NCBI GenBank assembly: GCA_018715285.1
Contig: DVLW01000190.1
Location: 1-16,407, forward strand
Reading direction: 5' to 3'
Length of the DNA stretch: 16,407 nucleotides
DNA from: Candidatus Faecivivens stercoripullorum
Lineage (GTDB): Bacteria > Bacillota > Clostridia > Oscillospirales > Ruminococcaceae
Shown in pieces: positions 6,212-13,235 of the stretch. The position numbers and the translations under genes were made by a program. Under the pieces are notes generated by a model. That model searched no databases, had not been told where the DNA came from, and saw only the letters and a list, made by a program, of their open reading frames with translations. Positions within the stretch are counted from its first letter, which is position 1. Each line of letters starts with the position of its first letter.

Positions 6212-7966
6212 ATGTATAATTATATAAAAGATTACCCACGTCCGCAGCTTCTCCGCAGCCAGTGGGAAAACCTCAATGGAACATGGGATTTTGCTTTTGA
6301 CGACGCCGGTACCGGTATTTCGGAAGGCTGGCACAATGGTTTCAAACCTCAATATCAGATCACAGTCCCGTTTACATACGAAACAAAAATGAGCGGTATC
6401 GGAGACCCGAATCCGCACAGCGGCGTATGGTATTCCCGAACCTTTACCGCCGTCAAAAATGATAAACGTCTGATGCTGCATTTTGAAGGAAGCGACTGGC
6501 ATACCCGGGTATTTGTCAACGGGCAGTTTGCCGGTGAACATAAAGGCGGCTATGCACGTTTTTCATTTGATATCACTGAATGGGTGAAGGATGGCCAGAA
6601 CCAGCTGACGGTCTATGTGACCGACAGTTTTTCCCGTTCCCAGCCGCGCGGCAAGCAGCGTTGGAAAAAGGAAAACTTCGGCTGCTGGTATGTCCAGACA
6701 ACGGGCATCTGGAAAACTGTCTGGATTGAATATGTTCCGACGGCAAGAATTGACCGGCTGAAACTGACACCGGATGTTCAGCATAAATCCGTCCATATCG
6801 ACGCAGAAATCTGTGGTGCAGAGGTCGGAACACTTCGGGCAAAGGCCAGCTTTGAAGGGATTACAGTCGGAGAAATCCGGGTTCCGGTTAAGATGGGCAA
6901 GGCTTCTGCTGAACTTGGACTTGAAAATCTGGAGGCCAGTGAATGGGGTGTACGGATGTGGTCACCTGAGTCCCCTGATCTGTACGATCTGGAAATCAGC
7001 TTTTATCCGTCCGGAGAAGAAACAGCTGTTGACTGCGTCAACTCTTATTTTGGTCTTCGGGAAATTTCCATTCATGATGGCAAAATTCTCTTGAATGGTG
7101 CCGAGCTGTATCAGCGTCTGATTCTCGACCAGGGATACTGGCCGGACAGCCATCTGACACCGCCAAGTGAACAAGCGCTCATCGAAGATATTGACAAAAT
7201 CCTTGCACTTGGTTACAACGGTCTTCGCAAGCATCAGAAAACCGAAGATGAACGTTTCCTGTACTGGTGCGACCGAAAAGGCGTTCTGGTATGGAGTGAA
7301 TTCCCGGCGACTTACCGGTTTGATGATGAAGCTGTCGAAAATATGACCACTGAATGGATGGAAATCGTCCGGCAGAATTATAATCATCCGTCCATTATCA
7401 CCTGGACACCTTTCAATGAAAGCTGGGGCGTCTCGGAAATTGCCCGTGACCCTATGCAGCAGCACTTCACGCAGGCCATCTATTATATGACAAAAGCGCT
7501 TGACCCTATGCGCCCTGTAATCTGCAATGACGGCTGGCGGCATACCATTTCGGATATCATTACACTGCACGATTACGCCGAAGATGCAGAAGAATTCCTG
7601 AACTGGTATCTGAACCACAGCCGCGATATGCTGGAAAATCATGTTCCGTTCAGTATCGACAAGCGCAACTTTGCTTTTGCGAATGGATTTACCTATCGCG
7701 GACAGCCGATTATCATCAGTGAGTTCGGCGGAATCGCCTTTACCGGTGACGACAGCGGCTGGGGCTATGGAAACAAAGTCGCAACCAAAGAAGATTTTAT
7801 CCGCCGGTTTGACGCGATTACAACAGCCATCAAGCAGCTTCCCTATTGCTGCGGATACTGTTATACCCAGGTGACCGATGTCCAGCAGGAGGTCAACGGT
7901 CTGATGACACCTGACCGTCAGTTTAAAATTGAGCCGGAAATTATCGCAAAAATCAACCTCAAATAA
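6212..7966 (+). CDS. Glycoside hydrolase family 2 (beta-galactosidase/beta-glucuronidase-like)
   Basis: This 584-residue protein has the GH2 layout: an N-terminal sugar-binding jelly roll (about 8-175, beginning YPRPQLLRSQWENLNGTWDF), an immunoglobulin-like middle (about 175-280) and a TIM barrel to the end. The acid/base is Glu403 in TWTPFNESWG and the nucleophile is Glu504 in IISEFGG, both intact. No signal peptide is visible, so it should act in the cytoplasm on an imported oligosaccharide or glycoside. The length fits the short GH2 type lacking extra C-terminal domains. The exact sugar (galactose, glucuronic acid, mannose or other) cannot be fixed by eye. It is monocistronic, the only complete plus-strand gene here, with a near-perfect promoter and its own terminator; no transporter or regulator gene is beside it. 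The DUF4867-like gene converges on it. Confidence 0.93.
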   Translation: MYNYIKDYPRPQLLRSQWENLNGTWDFAFDDAGTGISEGWHNGFKPQYQITVPFTYETKMSGIGDPNPHSGVWYSRTFTAVKNDKRLMLHFEGSDWHTRVFVNGQFAGEHKGGYARFSFDITEWVKDGQNQLTVYVTDSFSRSQPRGKQRWKKENFGCWYVQTTGIWKTVWIEYVPTARIDRLKLTPDVQHKSVHIDAEICGAEVGTLRAKASFEGITVGEIRVPVKMGKASAELGLENLEASEWGVRMWSPESPDLYDLEISFYPSGEETAVDCVNSYFGLREISIHDGKILLNGAELYQRLILDQGYWPDSHLTPPSEQALIEDIDKILALGYNGLRKHQKTEDERFLYWCDRKGVLVWSEFPATYRFDDEAVENMTTEWMEIVRQNYNHPSIITWTPFNESWGVSEIARDPMQQHFTQAIYYMTKALDPMRPVICNDGWRHTISDIITLHDYAEDAEEFLNWYLNHSRDMLENHVPFSIDKRNFAFANGFTYRGQPIIISEFGGIAFTGDDSGWGYGNKVATKEDFIRRFDAITTAIKQLPYCCGYCYTQVTDVQQEVNGLMTPDRQFKIEPEIIAKINLK

Positions 7967-7976
7967 TCATAACAGT

Positions 7977-8009
7977 AAAAGGGCCGCAGATTTTTCCTGC
8001 GGCCCTTTT
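7977..8009. terminator. Bidirectional terminator between GH2 and DUF4867-like genes
   Basis: A 9-bp perfect stem GGGCCGCAG (7981-7989) / CTGCGGCCC (7997-8005) with a 7-nt loop has AAAA on its left and TTTT on its right, so it works in both directions. It ends the plus-strand GH2 transcript 11 nt after its stop and the minus-strand gene that ends at 8032. Confidence 0.9.
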
Positions 8010-8031
8010 GCTTTAATCGTACTATTCAAAA

Positions 8032-8688
8032 TCAATAGCGAACAACCCAGTTTTCACCGGAAATGCCTGCAACCGCACCGCTTTCCAGCAGAGAAGTGCA
8101 GCCTTCATGCGCCAGCAGCCATTTATTGTTGGCAGTCAGCCGCTTATCTTCATGCGAGAGTTTCAAATCGGTATTGGTGCCTTTGGGCAGGCAGACAAGG
8201 CATTTAAAGCCTTTGTCGCTTACCTGACAGGGGCAGTAATGCAGCGTAGTGCCGTAGACTTCGATTGCCTTACCGGTTTCGAGGACAAATGCCTTGACCT
8301 TAGAAGCGTCCAGTTTGCCATTTTCCAGATCAAACAACGTTGCCAGCAACAGAACCAGAGGTTCACCGACTGCAAGGTTGATTTCACTGCCCTGATGCCA
8401 TTCCAGTGCATTCATCTGGTTGTTATAGCCCCAGCAGCAGCCGGCCTGTGTGGGCATTTCACCGTACAGTACACGGGAAACTTCCGCAGCAGATGCACAT
8501 TTCTCCAGACTGTCAATCGAGGGTTCATAGGCGCTCTGTCCTTTTTCCGGCATCGGAAGAGCCGCGACAGCAGCTGCAAGATCAGACAGGTCCATATCTT
8601 CAACAACCCTGCCGTAAGCGGCAAATTCCGGATCACTGACCGAATAGAAAGGAAGTCCGGGGTTCAATTCTCTGAGTGTATCAAGCAT
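8032..8688 (-). CDS. DUF4867-like protein, probable cupin-type fold
   Basis: A 218-residue cytoplasmic protein starting MLDTLRELNPGLPFYSVSDP. The ATG at 8688 follows a full AGGAGG ribosome binding site (spacing 8 nt). The frame is open for 58 more codons upstream, but these run through the promoter and leader hairpins and are rejected. Length and the opening (a PxYxVxDPEFxxYGRV pattern) fit my memory of DUF4867, an uncharacterised Firmicutes family; I could not check this. EWHQGSE (His98, Glu102) and VYGTTLHYCPC (His150) resemble the two metal-binding halves of a cupin. Four Cys (152, 154, 163, 166) cluster right after the second half. A role in sugar metabolism is possible given the neighbouring glycosidase, but that gene is convergent, so they are not one operon. 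Confidence 0.75.
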   Translation of the reverse strand: MLDTLRELNPGLPFYSVSDPEFAAYGRVVEDMDLSDLAAAVAALPMPEKGQSAYEPSIDSLEKCASAAEVSRVLYGEMPTQAGCCWGYNNQMNALEWHQGSEINLAVGEPLVLLLATLFDLENGKLDASKVKAFVLETGKAIEVYGTTLHYCPCQVSDKGFKCLVCLPKGTNTDLKLSHEDKRLTANNKWLLAHEGCTSLLESGAVAGISGENWVVRY

Positions 8689-8706
8689 ACTGATTACCTC
8701 CTGCAT

Positions 8707-8770
8707 GGGCAGTATTTTACTGCCGTTTATAAAATAAATACTTCGGGATTGTGCGGGTGTGCTCCCGCAC
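8707..8770 (-). promoter_or_regulatory. Structured 5' leader with two hairpins
   Basis: The leader between promoter and start codon holds two stems: GTGCGGG/CCCGCAC (8751-8757 with 8764-8770, 6-nt loop) and GGCAGTA/TACTGCC (8708-8714 with 8718-8724, tight loop). The second ends 8-9 nt before the AGGAGG ribosome binding site. The stems do not match any riboswitch class I know, and no T-run follows them. Confidence 0.5.
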
Positions 8771-8782
8771 GGTTCTTCATCC

Positions 8783-8811
8783 ATTATACGCCAGTCGGTA
8801 TCATTTTGCAA
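8783..8811 (-). promoter_or_regulatory. Sigma-A promoter of the DUF4867-like gene
   Basis: On the minus strand the -35 is TTGCAA (8811-8806), spacer 17 bp, and the -10 is TATAAT (8788-8783). The predicted leader is about 88 nt long. Confidence 0.7.
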
Positions 8812-8822
8812 GTCAAAATCCA

Positions 8823-8853
8823 AAAAAGCTGTCCCAAAACAGGACAGCTTTTT
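8823..8853. terminator. Terminator of the sigma/anti-sigma operon
   Basis: A 12-bp perfect stem AAAAAGCTGTCC (8823-8834) / GGACAGCTTTTT (8842-8853) with a 7-nt loop. It lies 32 nt after the anti-sigma stop on the minus strand and gives a run of T on either strand, so it can also stop antisense transcription. Confidence 0.88.
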
Positions 8854-8885
8854 CAAATACAACTATAAACCTGTCAGCCATTCAA

Positions 8886-10544
8886 TCAATCCAGCGATTC
8901 CAGCTGAACCGTTACCGCATTTTCAGTATCGAGTTTAAATTCGGTATAGTCATACTTCCACTCAGTGATCGTTTCCAGCTCTTCATCGGACGCGGCATAA
9001 AAGTCATGCCGGACACTGACAACACCGGTCTGCGGATCAACAGTCGAAGAAAGCAAACCGGATTTCAGGATTGTTGCAGTACCGCCGTCCTGAAGATCCG
9101 TTACCTCTTCTTCCAACTGGGTAATCTTTCCATCGTACTGCGGACGAATCACTTCGGAAGCCTGCCCGCTCCAGCCATACGGAACCAGATCATAGCTGAT
9201 TGCACCGTCTTTGATGACAAAGTTTTCAACAGTATACCCTCCAATCGGGCTGGTTTCAATTTTAGCCCCCTTTTTCAGTTCATCCAGGCTGATCGTCCGT
9301 TCTTCTCCCAACCATCCGCCATCTTCTGCAAACTGCTGAATCACCGGAGTTAGCGTAATTGAAGTTGCGTTTTCATCAGGAGCAGTCAGGTTGAGTGCAC
9401 CGCCACTGATTGCGGTAGATTTACAGGTATGCAGTTCCTTACCGGTATTATCGGTGATATAAAGCATACCAGCATCCATGCCTTCGTAGATTACAACATC
9501 TCTTCCGTCAGAATCGGTTGTATGCTTTTCCTCGACCGTGGTCTGGATTACACCGCCTACCGGTCCAAATGCAAGATAACTCAAATGAAGATCTCGATTG
9601 AGCGTGTAATTCTTTCCATCTATGTCTTTACACGTTACTTCCGGCATCGGGTAATCTGCCGGCTGCACGACCTTTGCGCCTGCACGGACAGATTCTCCAT
9701 CCAGCGTGACGGTAAACTTCCATTCTCCGCTCCGACCAAGCGCAGAATTGTCTTCCAAAACAACCTGAATCTCGTCCCCTTCCGGGACATCGGTCAGGAT
9801 ATAATGCCGCCAGAGCTTGAGCGAACCATCTTCATTGAGGTACCAGTCTTCCACGTCATACTGAGCAATCGTTTCACCATTGATTGTTGCATAATAAAAA
9901 TTGGGTCCCACACCAAAGAACCGATTCCACAGCGGTCCATAATCGTCCCAGCTCATAATTTCATCAATAGCTTCCTGTCCGGTAATTGTCAGGAAAATAT
10001 CCATACTGGTGACATCCATCGAGATATTGTCCAGCGTGATGCTGACGCCGTTATCGGTCACCGTCTCCCCAATAGCGGCATTATAGGCTTCCAGCTTTTT
10101 CTGTGTCTCGACAAAATTGGTACGTGGTGCCTCTACCGGGTCAGAAACCTCCGACTGACTCGGAGCCTCCTCAAAGAATCCGATCTTTCCGCCCAGCATT
10201 GTGACCAGCTGCGGACCGACCGCACAGACTGTCACTGCACTGCCGCAGAGGATTGCCGCCGCAATCAGACTGATACGCAGTGTACGATTGATAGTAGACC
10301 CTATCTTCCCTTTCTGACTGTATTTATGCATTGTAATATTCCTTCCTGTCTTTCCGTCATCTTCCGATTCAAAATTCTGTTCCGCCGTAACAACCGTTTC
10401 ATCCGCTGCCGACTGTATCTTTTGCAGTGCCAGGCGGCAGATACGCTCATTAATCACATCCGGAACCTGCTCCGGTTCATCCGACGGCGGCAGCTCTGAC
10501 AACGCCTGCAGCAGCTGCTCATCATATTCCATTTTGTTTTGCAT
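8886..10544 (-). CDS. Anti-sigma factor-like membrane protein (DUF4179 type)
   Basis: A 552-residue single-pass protein. Residues 1-90 are cytoplasmic and acidic-then-basic, ending NRTLR; a membrane helix lies at about 91-109 (ISLIAAAILCGSAVTVCAV); the remaining 440 residues are outside and beta-rich. The part just after the helix (about 110-200, with an ETVTDNGVSITLDNISMD stretch) matches the DUF4179 pattern seen in Firmicutes anti-sigma partners; the rest resembles a DUF5643-like or other Ig-like extracellular region. It should hold the sigma factor at the membrane through its N-terminal part and release it on an outside signal. No CHCC zinc anti-sigma motif is visible. The ATG at 10544 has GGGGGAG 8 nt upstream, placed inside the end of the sigma gene; the genes overlap by 23 nt, so they are coupled. 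Confidence 0.85.
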   Translation of the reverse strand: MQNKMEYDEQLLQALSELPPSDEPEQVPDVINERICRLALQKIQSAADETVVTAEQNFESEDDGKTGRNITMHKYSQKGKIGSTINRTLRISLIAAAILCGSAVTVCAVGPQLVTMLGGKIGFFEEAPSQSEVSDPVEAPRTNFVETQKKLEAYNAAIGETVTDNGVSITLDNISMDVTSMDIFLTITGQEAIDEIMSWDDYGPLWNRFFGVGPNFYYATINGETIAQYDVEDWYLNEDGSLKLWRHYILTDVPEGDEIQVVLEDNSALGRSGEWKFTVTLDGESVRAGAKVVQPADYPMPEVTCKDIDGKNYTLNRDLHLSYLAFGPVGGVIQTTVEEKHTTDSDGRDVVIYEGMDAGMLYITDNTGKELHTCKSTAISGGALNLTAPDENATSITLTPVIQQFAEDGGWLGEERTISLDELKKGAKIETSPIGGYTVENFVIKDGAISYDLVPYGWSGQASEVIRPQYDGKITQLEEEVTDLQDGGTATILKSGLLSSTVDPQTGVVSVRHDFYAASDEELETITEWKYDYTEFKLDTENAVTVQLESLD

Positions 10545-11094
10545 AATCTCTGCTCCCCCTTCCCATCTGTTTAAGATACTCTTTTTTCAGTCTGGCACGT
10601 CCTCTGGACAGGCGTACATTGACTGTATGCTCGTTGATACCCAGCGCCTCACCGATTTCTCTGGCCGTTTCCATCCGATAATACCGCCTGAGAAAAATCT
10701 CCCGATCCGGCTGTTCCATCTGTGCAACCAGTGCTCCGATCAGTTCTTCACCATCAGATGCGAGTTTCTCCGGCAGGATATCGATCAGTTCTGAAAGCTC
10801 GGCTGTCGGTTTGGCGATCTTTCGTCTGCGGTCAATGGCCCGGTTACGTGCGGTAACGATCAACCATGGCGTCAGCGGCCGGTTATCCTCCAGCAGAGAA
10901 GCAGCATTTTCCCAGGTCTTTACCAGTACATCGGCTGCCACTTCCTCGGCATCCTGCGGATACTCAGGCAATACACGGCAGACAATCCGATAAATCAGAC
11001 TGCCATATCTTTGCTGCAACGCACGAATCCCCCGCTCCGGTTCTGTTACCAGCTGATGCAGCAAAACCACATCTTCTATCCCTGTTTCCGGCAT
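10522..11094 (-). CDS. ECF-type RNA polymerase sigma factor
   Basis: A 190-residue sigma-70 family protein with only regions 2 and 4. Region 2 covers about 24-92 (YPQDAEEVAADVLVKTWENA, then PWLIVTARNRAIDRRRK), and region 4 about 125-175 (DREIFLRRYYRMETAREIGE, then LGINEHTVNVRLSRGRARLK, the DNA-binding helix-turn-helix). It would direct RNA polymerase to a stress or envelope regulon under control of the membrane anti-sigma protein encoded next. The ATG at 11094 has AAGGAGG with 7 nt spacing; an in-frame GTG two codons earlier touches the ribosome binding site and is rejected. The target regulon is unknown, though its own promoter may be one target (11144-11170). Confidence 0.93.
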   Translation of the reverse strand: MPETGIEDVVLLHQLVTEPERGIRALQQRYGSLIYRIVCRVLPEYPQDAEEVAADVLVKTWENAASLLEDNRPLTPWLIVTARNRAIDRRRKIAKPTAELSELIDILPEKLASDGEELIGALVAQMEQPDREIFLRRYYRMETAREIGEALGINEHTVNVRLSRGRARLKKEYLKQMGRGSRDYAKQNGI

Positions 11095-11143
11095 ACTCAC
11101 ACCTCCTTGCCGTCATCTTATTTGGAAGGCCTTCACCAATATA

Positions 11144-11170
11144 AACGAATGAGCATCCAAAATAGTCTCA
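11144..11170 (-). promoter_or_regulatory. Possible ECF-type (self-recognised) promoter
   Basis: On the minus strand TGAGAC (11170-11165) and CGTT followed by TATA (from 11147) are 17 bp apart, about 50 nt before the sigma gene start. This resembles the ECF pattern TGAAAC-N16/17-CGTA known for SigW-type factors. A weak sigma-A -10 (TATATT) overlaps, without a good -35. A 10-bp palindrome GAAGGCCTTC (11125-11134) lies in the leader. Confidence 0.45.
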
Positions 11171-11196
11171 CCCGGCAAACAGATTTTTTGAAAACG

Positions 11197-11234
11197 AAAA
11201 AAGCAGGCAATTGACCAACCAGTCAAATGCCTGC
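11197..11234 (-). terminator. Terminator of the XRE regulator gene
   Basis: On the minus strand GCAGGCA and TTGCCTGC ends pair (11234-11228 with 11209-11203), continued after one mismatch by a TTGAC/GTCAA stem, with a 6-nt loop, followed by six T (11202-11197). It lies 46 nt after the stop of the small regulator and also shields the sigma operon. Confidence 0.85.
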
Positions 11235-11279
11235 GCACACAAATGAAAATAGACGAAACAAAATGGAAAAACGAAGAAA

Positions 11280-11483
11280 TCAATCGTCCGGGATGTATTC
11301 AATGATATCAGAAACAGGACACTGCAAAATAAAGCAAAGCGTGTCCAAAGTCTTGAGTGTAATGGTATATCCATGCTTCATCCGATGCAGAGTATTGGCA
11401 GATATACCTTCCTTATAGATCAAGTGGTATTCAGTAATATTCTTTCGCTGTAAAGTTTTATAAAACGGAGCATAACTAATCAT
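11280..11483 (-). CDS. Small XRE/Cro-type DNA-binding regulator
   Basis: A 67-residue protein made almost only of a Cro/C1-type helix-turn-helix: YHLIYKEGISANTLHRMKHG (about 19-38) is the two-helix core and ITLKTLDTLCFILQCPVSDI the following helices, with a short acidic tail. It resembles stand-alone HTH_26-type regulators. The ATG at 11483 follows GAGG with 8 nt spacing and a TATAAT at 11508-11503. A perfect 16-bp palindrome upstream (11531-11546) is a good operator candidate, so it may repress itself. It has its own terminator and no partner gene such as a toxin. Base composition around it is AT-richer than its neighbours, which may mean later acquisition. Confidence 0.88.
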   Translation of the reverse strand: MISYAPFYKTLQRKNITEYHLIYKEGISANTLHRMKHGYTITLKTLDTLCFILQCPVSDIIEYIPDD

Positions 11484-11502
11484 ATTGATAACCTCAGCTT
11501 TT

Positions 11503-11508
11503 ATTATA
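11503..11508 (-). promoter_or_regulatory. -10 element of the XRE gene
   Basis: TATAAT on the minus strand, 20 nt before the ATG. No good -35 is seen at 16-18 bp; the place where it should be touches the edge of the 16-bp palindrome. The leader would be very short but contains the GAGG site. Confidence 0.45.
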
Positions 11509-11530
11509 CCCGTATTAGCCGAAAGAATGC

Positions 11531-11546
11531 GCTTAATATATTAAGC
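11531..11546. promoter_or_regulatory. 16-bp perfect palindrome, likely operator
   Basis: GCTTAATA/TATTAAGC is perfectly self-complementary. It lies 48-63 nt upstream of the XRE start codon and covers the -35 position. Small XRE regulators usually bind such dyads, so self-regulation is likely by inference. Confidence 0.6.
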
Positions 11547-11632
11547 TGATTTAAAAAAAAGCAAGAAAACCGGGAATAAACTGAAAAAATGACTGTTTTT
11601 GCGGTATTTTACAAGTAATAAGGGGTTGCACT

Positions 11633-12118
11633 TTACAATACCTTTTCCATGCAAACCCATTCCATCTCATACAAAGTTGCATTCCCTGCAACACAAAAAC
11701 CCATTTTCCGATACAGCGCCAATGCTCGTTCATTTTCCGGACCAGCCAGCAGCCGCATACCGTCAAATCCGGACGCAGATGCAATCTGAATCAGATTCTC
11801 CAGCATTTTACTCCCGATACCGGGATGTTCCGCCGTCGACCTTGCACCAAACCGGGAAAGTTCACAGGGATTTTGGATATCTGCTCTCCAAAAAGGCAGG
11901 TCATTCAGTTCCTCATCCGGAAGCAGCGAAGCCGCAGATAAAATTTGACCATTTTCCAACGTCAGCAGATATAATCCATCCTTTCGGATATCATCCTCGA
12001 TAAACTCCATGGATGGATATTCGGTATCCCAGGTTGCACCCGGCATTCCCAGCAGTGACCGGTACAATTCAAGCACAGCCGGCGCATCCTGCATAGTCGC
12101 TTTGCGATAAATATACAA
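11633..12118 (-). CDS. GNAT-family N-acetyltransferase
   Basis: A 161-residue acetyl-CoA-dependent acyltransferase. It opens with the usual strand and helix (YIYRKATMQDAPAVLELYRS). Motif A is the GARSTAEHPGIGSKMLENLI segment (about 95-114, acetyl-CoA pyrophosphate loop), followed by NERALALYRKMGFCVAG (the late helix and strand). The length is typical. The substrate (amino acid, peptide, amine or antibiotic) cannot be told. The start is a TTG at 12118: AAAGGAGAG sits 6-8 nt upstream, and the TTG-initiated residues form the first strand expected for GNAT, so the ATG nine codons in is less likely. It is a single gene with its own promoter (12151-12178). No clear terminator follows. Confidence 0.9.
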   Translation of the reverse strand: MYIYRKATMQDAPAVLELYRSLLGMPGATWDTEYPSMEFIEDDIRKDGLYLLTLENGQILSAASLLPDEELNDLPFWRADIQNPCELSRFGARSTAEHPGIGSKMLENLIQIASASGFDGMRLLAGPENERALALYRKMGFCVAGNATLYEMEWVCMEKVL

Positions 12119-12150
12119 TATAAACTCTCCTTTATGACATCAATACATCT

Positions 12151-12178
12151 ATTGTAGCATATCACGGCGGTTTTGCAA
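12151..12178 (-). promoter_or_regulatory. Promoter of the GNAT gene
   Basis: On the minus strand the -35 is TTGCAA (12178-12173), spacer 16 bp, and the -10 is TACAAT (12156-12151) preceded by TGC, an extended -10. It lies 33 nt upstream of the TTG start. Confidence 0.65.
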
Positions 12179-12197
12179 GTCCGCAGGATACAGACAA

Positions 12198-12225
12198 GGC
12201 GTGTACCGCTGCCGCGGCACACGCC
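12198..12225 (-). terminator. Hairpin after the PRT gene, weak terminator
   Basis: GGCGTGT (12198-12204) pairs with ACACGCC (12219-12225) and, after one mismatch, CCGC pairs with GCGG around a 4-nt loop. It lies 16 nt after the PRT stop on the minus strand. The downstream tract is only TTGTCTGTAT, so it is a strong stem with a poor T-run. Confidence 0.6.
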
Positions 12226-12241
12226 CTGTTCATTACATCAA

Positions 12242-12778
12242 TTATTTAAAAAACAGCGGAAGTTCTTCCAGATAGAAGATATCATCCCGTTTAGCCGCGT
12301 CGCCTTCTGCAAGAACTGCTCCGCGTCCGACAATATTGCCGCCAGCCTTTTCGACCAGCTGCTCCAGAGCCGTCAGGCTCTCGCCGGTAGAAATAACATC
12401 ATCCACGATCAGGACCCGTTTTCCAGCCAGTTTCTCGACGTCCGAACTGCCGAGCACCAGGTGCTGAACATGCTGAGTCGTAATCGAATTGACGACTACT
12501 TCAATTGGGTCAATTGTATAAACCTTGACCTCTTTGCGGGCAATTACATGAGGCTTTCCGGACAGTGCCGACATCTCATAAGCAAGCGGAATTCCCTTGC
12601 ACTCTGCTGTCAGAAGCACATCAAAATCCGGGCTCTTTTTCAGCAGTTCTGCCGCAGTTGCTTTGGTCAGTTCAACATCGCCCAGCATAATAAATGCGGC
12701 GATATCCAGCGTATCACTGACTGCACAAATCGGCAGTTCACGGGTCAGCCCGGCTACATGCAGCGTATATGTTTTCAT
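12242..12778 (-). CDS. Phosphoribosyltransferase, adenine-PRT-like
   Basis: A 178-residue type I phosphoribosyltransferase. The PRPP loop is VLIVDDVISTGES (122-134) with its two Asp; TAECKGIPLA (57-66) and ARKEVKVY (80-87) match the places of the substrate-binding loops in adenine PRT. Such enzymes turn a free purine base and PRPP into the nucleotide in the cytoplasm. The opening KTYTLHVAGLTRELP and the C-terminal DDIFYLEELPLFFK differ from canonical apt, so it may be a paralogue with another base or a regulatory role. The ATG at 12778 has AAAGGA upstream at a loose 10 nt. It lies 47 nt after the HIT gene without a promoter between, so the two are probably one transcript. Confidence 0.87.
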   Translation of the reverse strand: MKTYTLHVAGLTRELPICAVSDTLDIAAFIMLGDVELTKATAAELLKKSPDFDVLLTAECKGIPLAYEMSALSGKPHVIARKEVKVYTIDPIEVVVNSITTQHVQHLVLGSSDVEKLAGKRVLIVDDVISTGESLTALEQLVEKAGGNIVGRGAVLAEGDAAKRDDIFYLEELPLFFK

Positions 12779-12825
12779 TCCATACCATTCCTTTGTCTCA
12801 AGATATCAAATGAACCGCTGCGCCA

Positions 12826-13167
12826 TCATCCGGGAGGCCATGCAAGCAGGCGGCCGGCAAGTACATGGAAATGCAGATGCCCGACTGTCTGTCCACCGTC
12901 CTTGCCATCGTTGGCAACCACACGGTAACCGTCTTTCAGTCCAAGCTCATCGGCCAGTTTCGCAATTACCGCATAAATATGGCCGATAACCGCGCAGTTG
13001 GCTTCATTTACCGCTGAAGGACCGGAAATATGCTGTTTAGGCACAACCAGAAAATGAACCGGAGCCTGCGGATCAATGTCGTAAAATGCATAGCAGGTAT
13101 CATCTTCATACACCTTTTTGGAAGGGATTTCACCCGCGATGATTTTACAGAATAAACAATCTGCCAT
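12826..13167 (-). CDS. HIT-family (Hint/PKCI-like) nucleotide hydrolase
   Basis: A 113-residue HIT protein. The signature GHLHFHVLAG lies at 96-105, with catalytic His101 of the HxHxH triad (97, 99, 101). The N-terminal CLFCKIIAGEIPSKKVYEDD is typical of Hint proteins, with Cys4 and Cys7 possibly binding zinc. Hint enzymes hydrolyse nucleoside phosphoramidates and aminoacyl-AMP; the position next to alaS fits a clean-up role for aminoacyl-adenylates, which is inference. The ATG at 13167 follows AAAGGAGG with 7 nt spacing; the TTG one codon earlier is not needed. The C-terminus is short, ending RLLAWPPG. Confidence 0.94.
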   Translation of the reverse strand: MADCLFCKIIAGEIPSKKVYEDDTCYAFYDIDPQAPVHFLVVPKQHISGPSAVNEANCAVIGHIYAVIAKLADELGLKDGYRVVANDGKDGGQTVGHLHFHVLAGRLLAWPPG

Positions 13168-13195
13168 CAAAAAGCCTCCTTTCGATTTTTACACA

Positions 13196-13219
13196 GCAGC
13201 CAGACATCCGTCTGGCTGC
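13196..13219. other. Hairpin between alaS and the HIT gene
   Basis: A 10-bp perfect stem GCAGCCAGAC/GTCTGGCTGC with a 4-nt loop lies 17 nt after the alaS stop. On the minus strand the tract after it is TGTGTAAAAATCG, without a T-run, so it is more likely an mRNA-stabilising or processing stem than a full terminator. Confidence 0.6.
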
Positions 13220-13235
13220 CGCTTTATACAATCAA

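Noticed and set aside
8689..8862. N-terminal extension of the DUF4867-like protein
   Set aside because: The extra 58 codons run through the promoter and the leader hairpins; the AGGAGG site points to the ATG at 8688.
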